Source: JAWXUE01 sp044432865 (GTDB lineage: Bacteria; Bacillota_I; Bacilli_A; Acholeplasmatales; Anaeroplasmataceae). From it: DNA of 40,678 nt. The stretch covers positions 1 through 40,678 of the forward strand of contig JAWXUF010000007.1 in assembly GCA_044432865.1 (NCBI GenBank). The letters run 5' to 3'. The number at the start of each line of letters is the position of its first letter. Within the stretch, counting starts at the first letter, position 1. Both the position numbers and the translations under genes were made by a program. The notes under the pieces are model-generated. The model was not told the DNA's origin. It saw only the letters and a list, made by a program, of their open reading frames with translations, and searched no databases. Of the stretch, positions 1 through 6,947 are shown one piece after another.

Positions 1-120
1 TCACCATGTTCTAGATATTTCTTTAACCATGTCGTTAACAAACCAGCTGATATTTTTTCTTCTCTAGCTATAGCACTAAGTGCTATTCCTTCATTTAAGT
101 TCATGTTTAAAATTCTTAAC
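1..120. repeat. Terminal direct repeat, left copy
   Basis: These 120 bases are identical to the last 120 bases of the window (40559-40678). The sequence lies inside the IS3 transposase remnant. An exact end overlap is what a circular molecule looks like after de Bruijn assembly. A true phage direct terminal repeat is less likely because the repeat falls inside a transposon gene. Confidence 0.95.
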
Positions 121-161
121 TTGTCTTCTTTGCTCCAAGTTCTATTTTTTTTATTAGTCAT
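1..161 (-). pseudogene. IS3-family transposase OrfA, N-terminal HTH remnant (runs off the left edge)
   Basis: Reading leftward from ATG at 161 with an AAGGAGG site just upstream, this encodes MTNKKNRTWSKEDKLRILNM and on through an HTH_28/IS3 OrfA-type helix-turn-helix (GIALSAIAREEKISAGLLTT). If the molecule is circular, the frame continues at 40558 and stops at 40543-40545 after only about 57 residues. Intact OrfA proteins are usually 90-170 residues. It runs almost directly into the catalytic core of OrfB, so the middle of the element is deleted. It binds element ends in intact relatives; here it is almost certainly a non-functional relic. Confidence 0.8.
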
Positions 162-190
162 AACAATCCTCCTTGTAATAATTATAACAA

Positions 191-220
191 AAAAGCAGAC
201 ACTCTTTTAGTGTCTACTTT
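191..220 (-). terminator. Hairpin terminator at the IS3 left end
   Basis: AGACACT (197-203) pairs with AGTGTCT (209-215) around a 5-base loop. On the - strand the hairpin is followed by a run of six T, as in a rho-independent terminator. It lies between the likely IS end and OrfA and would stop outside transcription from entering the transposase. The exact IS end, somewhere near 215-240, could not be fixed. Confidence 0.55.
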
Positions 221-1160
221 TATCTTACAACTTCACTGATCCTGGTACTTCTTTTTTTATTATTTAAAATATATTGTTGTATGTTAGATCAAGGTTATAA
301 TGATGCTTTTTGTACTAGATTTATATATATACTAATGTATATTATCAAGTACTATATTATATTATATAATATAACTATATAGATTATATTATATATTATA
401 TTATATTATATTATATTATATATTAGTATATAACCTGATATATTATATATAATAATACTATATATAATACTATATATAATATATATACTTATATAAGTAT
501 ATTAATTACTATATTATATTATGTATTATGTATATTGTATATATATTAATATTATATAGCTTGCTGGGGTATAGAAAATGACAACTTTTCACAAGCACCC
601 CGACCATACTGAAAAAACACTTTACATTAAAACACAGAACACATTAAAAATAAGTGTTATTTAAGCATTTATTTAGTGTATATGACTTTATATTCACGAT
701 TAGTCTATATAGTGTCTTAAAACGCTTAAAAATGCCCTTAAATTGGATTTTAAGCATTACGATATCGTGTATATTGTATAATATGATATAAAATAACCTA
801 TTTTAAGCATTATTTAGGGTTGTATTGATCAATATATAATATCCTACCAGATACCATAATATAGTACCTATTATTATATATAGTTATATAGTATATATAT
901 AGATATATACTAGGTTATATTATATAGTTATATATACCCTAATATTATTATTATAAAAATAGAATCTTTTTAAACTAATTTACAAATAAGTATTGACATA
1001 TTATAGTGTATGTTATATTATAGTAATTGTAATATGATACACTGGGTTAATTTAACAATAGGGGGGGTTTTTATAAAGGGGAGTATATAGCCATATAGTC
1101 CCACCCCTATATTTTTAAACAACCTATATGTTGACTTACAAAATATTTTTTTATTTAACA
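216..1160. other. Gene-free, extremely AT-rich region with repeats and promoters
   Basis: I see no credible gene in this stretch of about 950 bases. Large parts (290-560, 770-960) are almost pure A/T with TATATA-like low complexity. A less AT-rich island at 560-830 holds three copies of TTAAGCATT (661-669, 750-758, 803-811), two of them extended by ATTTAG, and the palindrome ACGATATCGT (759-768). Near 574-610 GGGGT...ACCCC encloses GAAAA...TTTTC as a possible hairpin. A TTGACA promoter lies at 993-1021. The region could be a DNA-unwinding or replication-origin zone, or a control region for the genes that follow. Confidence 0.6.
993..1021 (+). promoter_or_regulatory. Sigma-A-type promoter upstream of the early genes
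   Basis: TTGACA (993-998), 17-base spacer, TATTAT (1016-1021). An inverted repeat, AGTGTAT (1005-1011) and ATACACT (1037-1043), brackets the -10 region and could be an operator. GTTAATTTAAC (1046-1056) is a second small palindrome. Transcription would run into the small early genes. Confidence 0.6.
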
Positions 1161-1163
1161 TTT

Positions 1164-1197
1164 ATTAGTTGACTTTGTCAACCACTTGTATTAATGT
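1164..1197 (+). promoter_or_regulatory. Operator palindrome overlapping an early promoter
   Basis: GTTGACTTTGTCAAC (1168-1182) is a perfect inverted repeat with 6-base arms. TTGACT inside it (1169-1174) is a good -35, 17 bases before TAATGT (1192-1197). With its left flank the 19-base sequence is identical, on the opposite strand, to the site at the regulator promoter near 30712-30730. A GTTGAC half-site lies at 1130-1135. A protein bound here would block the -35. Confidence 0.7.
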
Positions 1198-1244
1198 TAA
1201 GTAGTATTAAGTTTATAACAGAAGGGGGAATATTTATAGATACA

Positions 1245-1448
1245 ATGTTAAAGATTCAATTACAGCGTATAATAGATACTTATAGTAAGTTTCATTATGA
1301 ACTAACTGATGATAATGTTTCTATTATAGAAAAGAAGGATGAAATTGGTAATACAATACGTTATATAGTATTAGATTCCACATTACATGACGCTGTATTA
1401 TGCCTTACATTTAAGAATGGGGTATTACACAGAAAGAAGTTATTTTAA
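1245..1448 (+). CDS. Small hypothetical early protein
   Basis: A 67-residue protein beginning MLKIQLQRIIDTYSKFHYEL. It is not recognised. It looks like a compact alpha/beta protein, with charged helices first and a beta-rich second half (YIVLDSTLHDAVLCLTFKNG). The frame extends to an ATG at 1194, but that codon falls in the -10 region and lacks a ribosome binding site. The ATG at 1245 follows a GAAGGGGGA site, though the 15-base spacing is long. It is the first gene after the operator-controlled promoter, so it is probably transcribed early. Confidence 0.6.
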   Translation: MLKIQLQRIIDTYSKFHYELTDDNVSIIEKKDEIGNTIRYIVLDSTLHDAVLCLTFKNGVLHRKKLF

Positions 1449-1464
1449 AAGGAGAATTGGAAAA

Positions 1465-1848
1465 ATGAAAAAATTAGTATTAAAACATAGTAAAGTTAAA
1501 AGATCTATTGATTGTTTAATGTATTATTGTCGCTTTTTTGAAGAAGTAGATACAAAGACAATGGATAGAATTGAAACTGTATCAAGTATGATTAAGATTA
1601 AACATAAGGACAATCCATGTTATTACTTTACACTTGGAGATGGTGTATTGTTATCTGGTAGATTTGGAACAAGTGAAATATTATTTGAAGAATTTGCAAG
1701 TCTAGTTGTAGGATTGTTTTTAACAACTAATATTATTTACAAGAATGGTAAATACTATGAAGATAAATCGTATAAATATTTAAGAAGAAAAGATAGAGAT
1801 TTTTTTGATCATTATATTAATATTGCAATATACGATTGTCGGTTTTAA
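1465..1848 (+). CDS. Hypothetical early protein
   Basis: 127 residues starting MKKLVLKHSKVKRSIDCLMY, preceded by AAAAGGAGAATTGGAAAA, which decides the start; an in-frame ATG at 1387 overlaps the previous gene and has no such site. No family is recognised. The protein is rich in Lys, Tyr and Phe and has a hydrophobic central part (SLVVGLFLTTNII), likely a buried strand-helix rather than a clear membrane span. It lies 16 bases after the preceding gene and appears co-transcribed with it. Confidence 0.65.
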   Translation: MKKLVLKHSKVKRSIDCLMYYCRFFEEVDTKTMDRIETVSSMIKIKHKDNPCYYFTLGDGVLLSGRFGTSEILFEEFASLVVGLFLTTNIIYKNGKYYEDKSYKYLRRKDRDFFDHYINIAIYDCRF

Positions 1849-1865
1849 TAAAGGAAGGTGATAGA

Positions 1866-2003
1866 ATGCCATACACTGTAATTAGAAATTATAAAGATGG
1901 AGATTTAATAGATAGTAAAAGTTTTGATGACAAAGTTATGTTTTTTGAAAGGGAAGAATACATTAAAGATTTGAAAGAGAAAGGGTATATTGAAAAATGT
2001 TAG
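1866..2003 (+). CDS. Small hypothetical protein (45 aa)
   Basis: Begins MPYTVIRNYKDGDLIDSKSF after a strong AAGGAAGGTGATAG site. It is a short charged protein with a basic C-terminal helix (KDLKEKGYIEKC). No family is recognised. Tight spacing and overlap with its neighbours (18 bases after the previous gene; the next start lies inside its end) support translation as part of the early operon. Confidence 0.6.
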   Translation: MPYTVIRNYKDGDLIDSKSFDDKVMFFEREEYIKDLKEKGYIEKC

Positions 2004-2086
2004 AATCGTGTGTTATTTTTATAAGTTACTTTATACTAAGTGCTTTATGGTGTAAAATAGAGAATGAATCAAAAAAAAGAAAATAG
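1997..2086 (+). CDS. Very small membrane peptide (29 aa)
   Basis: Encodes a 29-residue peptide starting MLESCVIFISYFILSALWCK: one hydrophobic segment followed by a Lys-rich tail (ENESKKRK). It overlaps the end of the upstream gene by 7 bases, so translation could be coupled. It is most likely a single-pass membrane micropeptide; the function is unknown. The evidence is only an intact frame in a gap that would otherwise be empty. Confidence 0.4.
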   Translation: MLESCVIFISYFILSALWCKIENESKKRK

Positions 2087-2103
2087 AAAGATAGATAAAT
2101 AAA

Positions 2104-2334
2104 ATGTTTAAATCAAAAAGAAAATTATTAGAAACTATTGAATTATTAGAAATTCAAATTGAAGGTCAAAAGAAAGAAAAAGCAGCAGATAAACTAGGAT
2201 ATAAAAACTTAGTTGATGCTATTGTTGCAGAAAGAAAAATGTTTAAAAGAAGATTACTAAAGGTAGCAGATAAAAAAGTTAAGAAAGATGATATTATTGT
2301 TGAATTACACAATATTATTAAAGGTATTAGATAA
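2104..2334 (+). CDS. Small coiled-coil protein
   Basis: 76 residues, almost entirely helical and highly charged (MFKSKRKLLETIELLEIQIE, then many Lys and Glu), with heptad-like spacing of Leu and Ile that suggests a coiled coil. No enzyme motif is seen. Its TAA stop shares the A of the thyX ATG, so the two are translationally coupled. Role unknown. Confidence 0.6.
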   Translation: MFKSKRKLLETIELLEIQIEGQKKEKAADKLGYKNLVDAIVAERKMFKRRLLKVADKKVKKDDIIVELHNIIKGIR

Positions 2335-2984
2335 TGAAAACTTGTAAACAAGGATTTGAGATAATAACACCATTAGACAATGAATACATTACTAAGCACA
2401 TTGAAAGATGTGGTAGGATATGTTATAAAAGTGAATCTAATATAACTGATGAGAGTGCTGAAAAGTTTATTAGGGGAATTATTAAAAGGGGTCATGAATC
2501 AGTAATTGAACATTATTCATTTAGTGTAAAATTCATTACTGATAGAAGTGTTACACATGAGATTGTAAGACATAGAATTGCAAGTTATTCACAAGAATCA
2601 CAAAGATATGTTAAATATGCTGGTAATAATGAATTAACATTTATTGAACCTTCATATTTAGATTTTGAAAGTGATGATCAAGTTGATAAATTAATGTGTG
2701 ATTTATGGAGAGATACTATGCTTGAAACTGAAGTAGGTTATAACAAAATGTTAGAGAATGGAGCAACACCTGAAAAAGCACGTGCTGTATTGCCAAATAG
2801 TACAAGAACTGAAATCATTATGACAGCAAATTTAAGAAGTTGGAGAAACTTTATGAAACTAAGAACTGATAGGACAGCACATCCACAAATTAGAGAATTA
2901 TCACAGCAATTATTAATGGAATTAAAAAAACACATACCTGTATTCTTTGAAGATTTTGATTTAGGTTATAAAAATGAAAAATAA
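2334..2984 (+). CDS. thyX: Flavin-dependent thymidylate synthase ThyX
   Basis: ThyX converts dUMP to dTMP using methylene-tetrahydrofolate, FAD and NADPH, supplying thymidine for phage DNA synthesis. The 216-residue length is normal. The family signature RHRxxSxxxxSxR is present as RHRIASYSQESQR at about residues 79-91, and HESVIEHYSFSVKF before it matches the conserved FAD/substrate region. The C-terminal NLRSWRNFMKLR is also typical. It is followed, with overlapping ends, by a DUF3310 protein and a dUTPase, forming a nucleotide-metabolism cluster suited to an AT-rich genome. The start overlaps the upstream stop (TAATG). Confidence 0.95.
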   Translation: MKTCKQGFEIITPLDNEYITKHIERCGRICYKSESNITDESAEKFIRGIIKRGHESVIEHYSFSVKFITDRSVTHEIVRHRIASYSQESQRYVKYAGNNELTFIEPSYLDFESDDQVDKLMCDLWRDTMLETEVGYNKMLENGATPEKARAVLPNSTRTEIIMTANLRSWRNFMKLRTDRTAHPQIRELSQQLLMELKKHIPVFFEDFDLGYKNEK

Positions 2985-3537
2985 TCACTATTTAAGAAAA
3001 ATGATATTAGAAGATTCATTGTTTGATAATAAAAAGCCTGTATTTGATTTTGAATTAAATAATGGAAAGTGTTGCTTTAGATTTGACAACAAGGAAGAAT
3101 ATGAAAGTTTTATTTATTATATTAATATAAAGGGTTTTGTTTCATTTGGTAGATCAAATTATCATAGTATAGTTATGAAATATGGAGAAAACTTTTTAAT
3201 GCAACAACTTAGGGGAACATGGTGTTTTGCAAATACTGTTGATGAAGGATATGTGGTTTTTAATTTTAGTGATTTTGATTGGAGTATAAAAGAATCATTA
3301 AAAGAAACAAAAGTTTCAACAACTGAAGTTGATAGTAATGATATAAGTGTGGATCATCCTAATCATTATAACTCTGGAAAGTATGAAGTTATTGATGTTA
3401 TAGAAGATTGGAAATTAGGATTTAATTTAGGAAATGCAATTAAATACATTGGAAGATGTGAACACAAAAAGCATAAAGTTGAAGATTTAAAAAAAGCAAT
3501 TTGGTACATTGAAAGGGAGATAGGAAATGAAAAGTAA
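2974..3537 (+). CDS. DUF3310 protein with an extra N-terminal domain
   Basis: 187 residues. The C-terminal part, about 125-185, is a clear DUF3310 domain: VDHPNHYNSGKYEVIDVIED, then GNAIKYIGRCEHKKHKVEDLKKAIWYIEREI. DUF3310 is common in phages, often beside nucleotide-metabolism genes, and its biochemical role is not established. The N-terminal 120 residues (FELNNGKCCFRFDNKEEYES and on) form a separate domain I cannot name. The gene overlaps thyX by 11 bases and the dUTPase by 11 bases, so all three are probably translated together. Confidence 0.8.
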   Translation: MKNNHYLRKMILEDSLFDNKKPVFDFELNNGKCCFRFDNKEEYESFIYYINIKGFVSFGRSNYHSIVMKYGENFLMQQLRGTWCFANTVDEGYVVFNFSDFDWSIKESLKETKVSTTEVDSNDISVDHPNHYNSGKYEVIDVIEDWKLGFNLGNAIKYIGRCEHKKHKVEDLKKAIWYIEREIGNEK

Positions 3538-4024
3538 AATTAATGAACTATTAGAGATGCAAAAAGATTTAGACAAAGCATTTATGAAAGAATTTGGTAT
3601 TACGTATGATGATATTAGTTATGAACAATATGCAATGGCAATAATTGATGAAATTGGAGAGTTTGTACATACAAGAAAACCTAATTGGTGTTGGTGGAGC
3701 AAAAAACAACAAAATGCTGTTGTAGATGAAAAACATTCACTAGAAGAAATGGTTGATATATTACACTTTGTATTAGGTGTATCATTAAAAAACAATATTG
3801 ATATTATCAATGAAGATGTTTCAAAGTATGAAGTTTATGGAACAATTTGCAATACTTCTATTGAAGATTTAATAAGTTTGATTGTTAGTGGAAAAGATAA
3901 AGAATGTTGTTTACCTAATTACCTAATATTTGCTAGTAAGTTTGGATATGATTTAGATACATTGTATGAAGCATACTTAGAAAAGAACAAAGAAAATTAT
4001 AGAAGAATAAAGGAAGGATATTAA
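3527..4024 (+). CDS. Dimeric (all-alpha) dUTPase, MazG-like superfamily
   Basis: Likely hydrolyses dUTP to dUMP and pyrophosphate, keeping uracil out of DNA and feeding the adjacent ThyX. Visible hallmarks are ELLEMQKDLDKAF at the N terminus, the metal-binding helix IDEIGEFVH (about residues 39-47), the Trp-rich segment NWCWWSKK, and the second acidic helix EEMVDILHFVLGV, which matches the usual ExxD arrangement. Length (165 residues) fits type 2 dUTPases of Gram-positive phages. It starts inside the DUF3310 gene. Confidence 0.88.
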   Translation: MKSKINELLEMQKDLDKAFMKEFGITYDDISYEQYAMAIIDEIGEFVHTRKPNWCWWSKKQQNAVVDEKHSLEEMVDILHFVLGVSLKNNIDIINEDVSKYEVYGTICNTSIEDLISLIVSGKDKECCLPNYLIFASKFGYDLDTLYEAYLEKNKENYRRIKEGY

Positions 4025-4025
4025 A

Positions 4026-5345
4026 ATGAATAAAATTACAAGTGCTGGTATTAAAAAGGATGAAAAGTTTGAACAACTTTTAAAAGAAAACTATAACATA
4101 GTAATAAATAAACCATTTGAAATTGTAGGGTCTGATAAAAGTTATTTTGAAATAGATAGTAAATATGAGTTACAAGCATATAGATTAAGTGGTGTATTGA
4201 GAAATGATTGTCCGTACAATACAACTGATATCTTCAATGGTTATTTGGAAGTTGTTGAATATCCTTATTTCCCAGAAAATAACATATCATATTATTGTGT
4301 TTCTGGTATGTCAGTTATTGAACAAAGACAATTTGATAACAATAACATATTTGATGTTTTAAACTTTAGGATTGGTAATTATTTTATTGTAGAAGATGAA
4401 ATAACTAATGAAGTCATTGAATTTTATAATGAAATTATATCAAATAATAAACCATTAATTAAAACAGATTTTGCCTATATACCACTTCCAGAAGAAGAAC
4501 AACCTGAACAATTTTTAGTAACATTTAAATTGAAATCAGGTCAAGTGTTAGGTAAGGTGCTTGTTTTATATGGTGTTGGTGTTGATCAACCTGAATTTGT
4601 TTTTGAAGAAGGTTATGAATTAGAAAGATGGGTAGATGAAGAAGGTAATGAAGTTGATCTTTCTAGCGTTACAAGTGAATTAACAGTATATGCTGAACTA
4701 AAAGATGTTAGAGAAAGACTTATATATTCATTCTATGATGGTTTTGGACTTCTATACACAATAGAAGTTATAAAGGGAGAAAGTATTACACCACCTGTAT
4801 ATGAAGTTGCAGAAGGATTATATTTTATTGAATGGATTGATGGTGATGGAGCAAGTGTAAGTTTTGATAACATTACTACTAATAAGGATGTATACGTTAG
4901 TGTTGGCATTAATCAATATAACGTTTATTTATATGATGAATCAAACGTGCTTATTGGAGTTATTCCAAAATATCATGGTAATAGCATTAGTGATGAAGTT
5001 TTAAGTGAATTTTATACAAGAGAAGATAATACATTTATAGGTTGGTATGACATATTAAGAGAAAATGAAATAGATTTTACAAACATAACTAGTGATATGA
5101 ACGCTTATGTAAAATTAGAAGAAAGCAATACTTGTAGTGTTAAATTCTATGATGATGATGGAGAGTTTATTGAAGAAATGTTTACAGAAAAAGGTGGAAG
5201 TGTTACACCACCAACATTTATAAAGCAAGGATATATTTTCTTAGGTTGGTATGTACCTGATGGAAGTGTACTACAAACTTTTGATAATATAACTAACAAT
5301 ATAGAAGCACATGCAAAAGAAGGAACTAGTGAAGAAAATGAATAG
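4026..5345 (+). CDS. Multi-domain protein with four InlB B-type (Listeria-Bacteroides) repeats
   Basis: 439 residues. Residues about 1-155 form an unrecognised N-terminal domain. From about 163 there are four tandem repeats of 65-70 residues, each of the InlB B-repeat / Flg_new type: VTFKLKSGQVLGKVLV... ELERWVDEEGNEVDLSSVTS, then LIYSFYDGFG... FIEWIDGDG, NVYLYDESN... FIGWYDILREN, and SVKFYDDDGEF... FLGWYVPDGS. In bacteria such beta-grasp repeats act as stalks in surface adhesins. There is no signal peptide or cell-wall anchor, so export as an adhesin is not supported. It could be a virion decoration or host-binding protein, odd for its place beside nucleotide enzymes. Confidence 0.75.
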   Translation: MNKITSAGIKKDEKFEQLLKENYNIVINKPFEIVGSDKSYFEIDSKYELQAYRLSGVLRNDCPYNTTDIFNGYLEVVEYPYFPENNISYYCVSGMSVIEQRQFDNNNIFDVLNFRIGNYFIVEDEITNEVIEFYNEIISNNKPLIKTDFAYIPLPEEEQPEQFLVTFKLKSGQVLGKVLVLYGVGVDQPEFVFEEGYELERWVDEEGNEVDLSSVTSELTVYAELKDVRERLIYSFYDGFGLLYTIEVIKGESITPPVYEVAEGLYFIEWIDGDGASVSFDNITTNKDVYVSVGINQYNVYLYDESNVLIGVIPKYHGNSISDEVLSEFYTREDNTFIGWYDILRENEIDFTNITSDMNAYVKLEESNTCSVKFYDDDGEFIEEMFTEKGGSVTPPTFIKQGYIFLGWYVPDGSVLQTFDNITNNIEAHAKEGTSEENE

Positions 5346-5538
5346 AAAAGAAATGTGTAACAAAATAACTCACTTAACATATGAAGTATCATTAATGGAA
5401 AATGAGTTAGAATTAAAAGAATTAAATAATGAAATATATTCTAAAGAAAAAATAGATAAGTTGAAAAATGATCTACTTAAAAAAGCAAATGAATTAAAAA
5501 TGATGGTAATTTATTTTAAACACAAAATAGGAGAATAA
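5338..5538 (+). CDS. Small coiled-coil protein
   Basis: 66 residues beginning MNRKEMCNKITHLTYEVSLM; the start at 5338 overlaps the end of the InlB-repeat gene. The frame is open to an ATG at 5311, but that would add only a Lys-rich leader inside the upstream gene. The sequence is a long charged helix (SLMENELELKELNNEIYSKE) ending in a short hydrophobic patch. No family is recognised. Confidence 0.6.
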   Translation: MNRKEMCNKITHLTYEVSLMENELELKELNNEIYSKEKIDKLKNDLLKKANELKMMVIYFKHKIGE

Positions 5539-5540
5539 AA

Positions 5541-5744
5541 ATGAAGAAAAAATTATTATTTGTATTAACTATGTTAATAGTTTCTAACAGTTTATGTATT
5601 TATTGTATGTATGTTATGAATCATAGAATAAACGATTATTACAAACAATGTGAAGAAAAAGTACAAGAAGTACAAGATTTATATAATGAAACAAATAAAA
5701 ACCTTGATGAAGTAGACAGGTTATTGAATGAATTATTAAAATGA
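5541..5744 (+). CDS. Membrane-anchor half of a split gene (see 5787-6143)
   Basis: 67 residues: a hydrophobic N-terminal segment (KKKLLFVLTMLIVSNSLCIY) that is a signal anchor or single membrane span, then a charged coiled coil (NDYYKQCEEKVQEVQDLYNE). It follows AGGAGAATAAAA. It ends at TGA (5742-5744), but the same frame stays open past that codon straight into the next domain. In clostridial relatives, as I recall them, an anchor-plus-stalk of this kind is fused to that domain. I therefore read 5541-6143 as one gene interrupted by a single TGA. Alternatives are a separate membrane peptide or stop readthrough. Confidence 0.65.
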   Translation: MKKKLLFVLTMLIVSNSLCIYCMYVMNHRINDYYKQCEEKVQEVQDLYNETNKNLDEVDRLLNELLK

Positions 5745-5786
5745 GATATAATTGATTTTGCATCAACAAGTACATTTAAAAGTTAT

Positions 5787-6143
5787 ATGGATAAAAAATC
5801 AGTTACTGATACTTCAAGTAAACAATATAACTTATTAAAAAACGCATATACCATTAACGGAATCTATCACGTTGATGGTTATATATGTGTTGCAATGTCA
5901 TCTTATTTTGGTAACGTTGGAGATATACTTCAAGTAACATTAAGTGGTGGTGCTGTTTTAGATGTAATAATTGCTGATGTTAAATCAAATAAACATATTA
6001 ATGAAAACAATGAACAAGTAAATGATGGTAGTGTTATAGAATTTGTTGTAGATATAAATACAATGGATCAAACAGTAAGAAAAATTGGAAATTACAATTA
6101 TATATATTCAGGTGCTATTACTCTTATAAAAAGATTAAAATAA
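5787..6143 (+). CDS. Double-psi beta-barrel/3D-like domain, C-terminal half of a split gene
   Basis: The frame is open from just after the TGA at 5742-5744 (DIIDFASTSTFKSYMDKKSV) to 6143. The first ATG, at 5787, falls in the middle of the conserved FKSYM motif and has no ribosome binding site, which argues against an independent start there. The domain (HVDGYICVAMSSYFGNVGDI ... VDINTMDQTVRKIGNYNYIY) resembles the RlpA/3D-type beta-barrel seen in Bacillota phage and spore proteins. With the preceding ORF it would be a membrane-anchored extracellular domain of 200 residues. Function unknown; cell-wall binding or hydrolysis is possible. Confidence 0.65.
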   Translation: MDKKSVTDTSSKQYNLLKNAYTINGIYHVDGYICVAMSSYFGNVGDILQVTLSGGAVLDVIIADVKSNKHINENNEQVNDGSVIEFVVDINTMDQTVRKIGNYNYIYSGAITLIKRLK

Positions 6144-6158
6144 GAAAGGGGAATATAC

Positions 6159-6335
6159 TTGAAAGAATATATGGTACAACAAGCAAGTGTAAGTTATATG
6201 AATCATAATATAATTACATATATTGATGATAAAATTAACTCAATGTTTGTTATTAGAAATAATGATAGTTCAATAGATGAAATTAAAGAACAATCTATAA
6301 AATTAGAATCAAAAGGTTTTAAATTAAAAAAATAG
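6159..6335 (+). CDS. Small hypothetical protein, TTG start
   Basis: 58 residues, starting at TTG (6159) after an excellent AAGAAAGGGGAATATAC leader; the nearest ATG (6171) would leave the ribosome binding site too far away. Begins MKEYMVQQASVSYMNHNIIT and ends in a basic helix (KLESKGFKLKK). The layout, two beta strands then a helix, suggests a small alpha/beta fold. It is followed within 10 bases by the next gene. Not recognised. Confidence 0.6.
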   Translation: MKEYMVQQASVSYMNHNIITYIDDKINSMFVIRNNDSSIDEIKEQSIKLESKGFKLKK

Positions 6336-6344
6336 GAGAACGTT

Positions 6345-6545
6345 ATGAAATTAGATAAGTTAGAACAGACAATATCTGTTTTATTAAAACAAATTAATTC
6401 ATTAGAAATAGAAAATAATTTATTAGTTAAAGAAAACGAAAAATTAGAGAATAGACTACAAGAATGTTATAATTATGTAATTGAACAAGATAAAGAAATT
6501 AAACTTGTAAATGGTAAACTAAATGAAAAAGAAAATAATATGTAA
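6345..6545 (+). CDS. Small coiled-coil protein
   Basis: 66 residues, nearly all heptad-like (LDKLEQTISVLLKQINSLEI ... NNLLVKENEKLENRLQ), so a parallel coiled coil is likely. A TAGGAGAACGTT leader gives a good ribosome binding site. It overlaps the Spo0A-like gene by 23 bases in another frame, implying coupled translation. Such proteins can be scaffolding or regulatory partners; the function is unknown. Confidence 0.65.
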   Translation: MKLDKLEQTISVLLKQINSLEIENNLLVKENEKLENRLQECYNYVIEQDKEIKLVNGKLNEKENNM

Positions 6546-6786
6546 TATGATTGATATGGGATTCAAACCTGAATTAAAAGGATTTGAATATATCCTACAT
6601 GAAGTTTTACAAAAGATTAAAGGAGAAAGATTTTTTGTAGATACAAATAAGAAGTTATCAAAAAAAAGAGATACAAATGAAATTGCTATTGAAAGGTCAA
6701 TAAGATATTCTATATCAATTTCTAATAAAAATGATTTAAAAAATAGTCAAGTTGTTAAATTACTTCAAGAAATGTTAGTGCAATAA
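6523..6786 (+). CDS. Stand-alone Spo0A C-terminal-type DNA-binding domain
   Basis: 87 residues. MIDMGFKPELKGFEYILHEV matches the first helices of the Spo0A effector domain (pattern hxxGhxxxhKGxxYhxxAh), and EIAIERSIRYSISIS matches its recognition region (VERxIRxAI). There is no receiver domain, so it is not a phosphorelay target and must be controlled some other way. Spo0A recognises 0A boxes in Bacillota promoters. A phage copy could act on host sporulation genes, on phage promoters, or, given its place just before the terminase, as a DNA-binding packaging factor. The last is inference from position only. Confidence 0.7.
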   Translation: MKKKIICNMIDMGFKPELKGFEYILHEVLQKIKGERFFVDTNKKLSKKRDTNEIAIERSIRYSISISNKNDLKNSQVVKLLQEMLVQ

Positions 6787-6812
6787 AAAATTTATTGTGA
6801 TAGAATAATAAT

Positions 6813-6912
6813 GTCTTTGAGAAAAGACAATGCTTATTTTTCATTTTTCCAATAAGCAATCAATAGAAGCCTGTATGTGTTTATCTCCCATTTTGTCGCA
6901 TACAGGTTTTTA
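6813..6912 (+). terminator. Three consecutive hairpins ending in a rho-independent terminator
   Basis: Three stem-loops lie in about 100 bases. The first is TGTCTT...AAAGACA near 6813-6831. The second is TGCTTATT pairing with AATAAGCA, about 6830-6858. The third is CCTGTATG (6870-6877) pairing with CATACAGG (6899-6906), followed by TTTTT. The last is a standard terminator for the early operon. The two upstream hairpins are not needed for termination and may be RNA-processing or antitermination elements. Confidence 0.7.
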
Positions 6913-6915
6913 TTA

Positions 6916-6924
6916 TGCTATAAT
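6916..6924 (+). promoter_or_regulatory. Extended -10 promoter for the nuclease/terminase operon
   Basis: TGCTATAAT is a perfect extended -10 (TGnTATAAT), placed right after the terminator and 24 bases before the next start codon. No good -35 is present, which is acceptable for extended -10 promoters. It would start the packaging and head transcript. Confidence 0.7.
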
Positions 6925-6947
6925 AATTACAAAAGGAGAATAAATAT

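Noticed and set aside
1..120. Functional phage direct terminal repeat
   Set aside because: The repeat lies in a transposase remnant and its size fits an assembler end overlap, so a cos or DTR packaging end is not supported.
1194..1244. N-terminal extension of the first early gene to ATG 1194
   Set aside because: The ATG lies in the predicted -10 region right after the operator and has no ribosome binding site.
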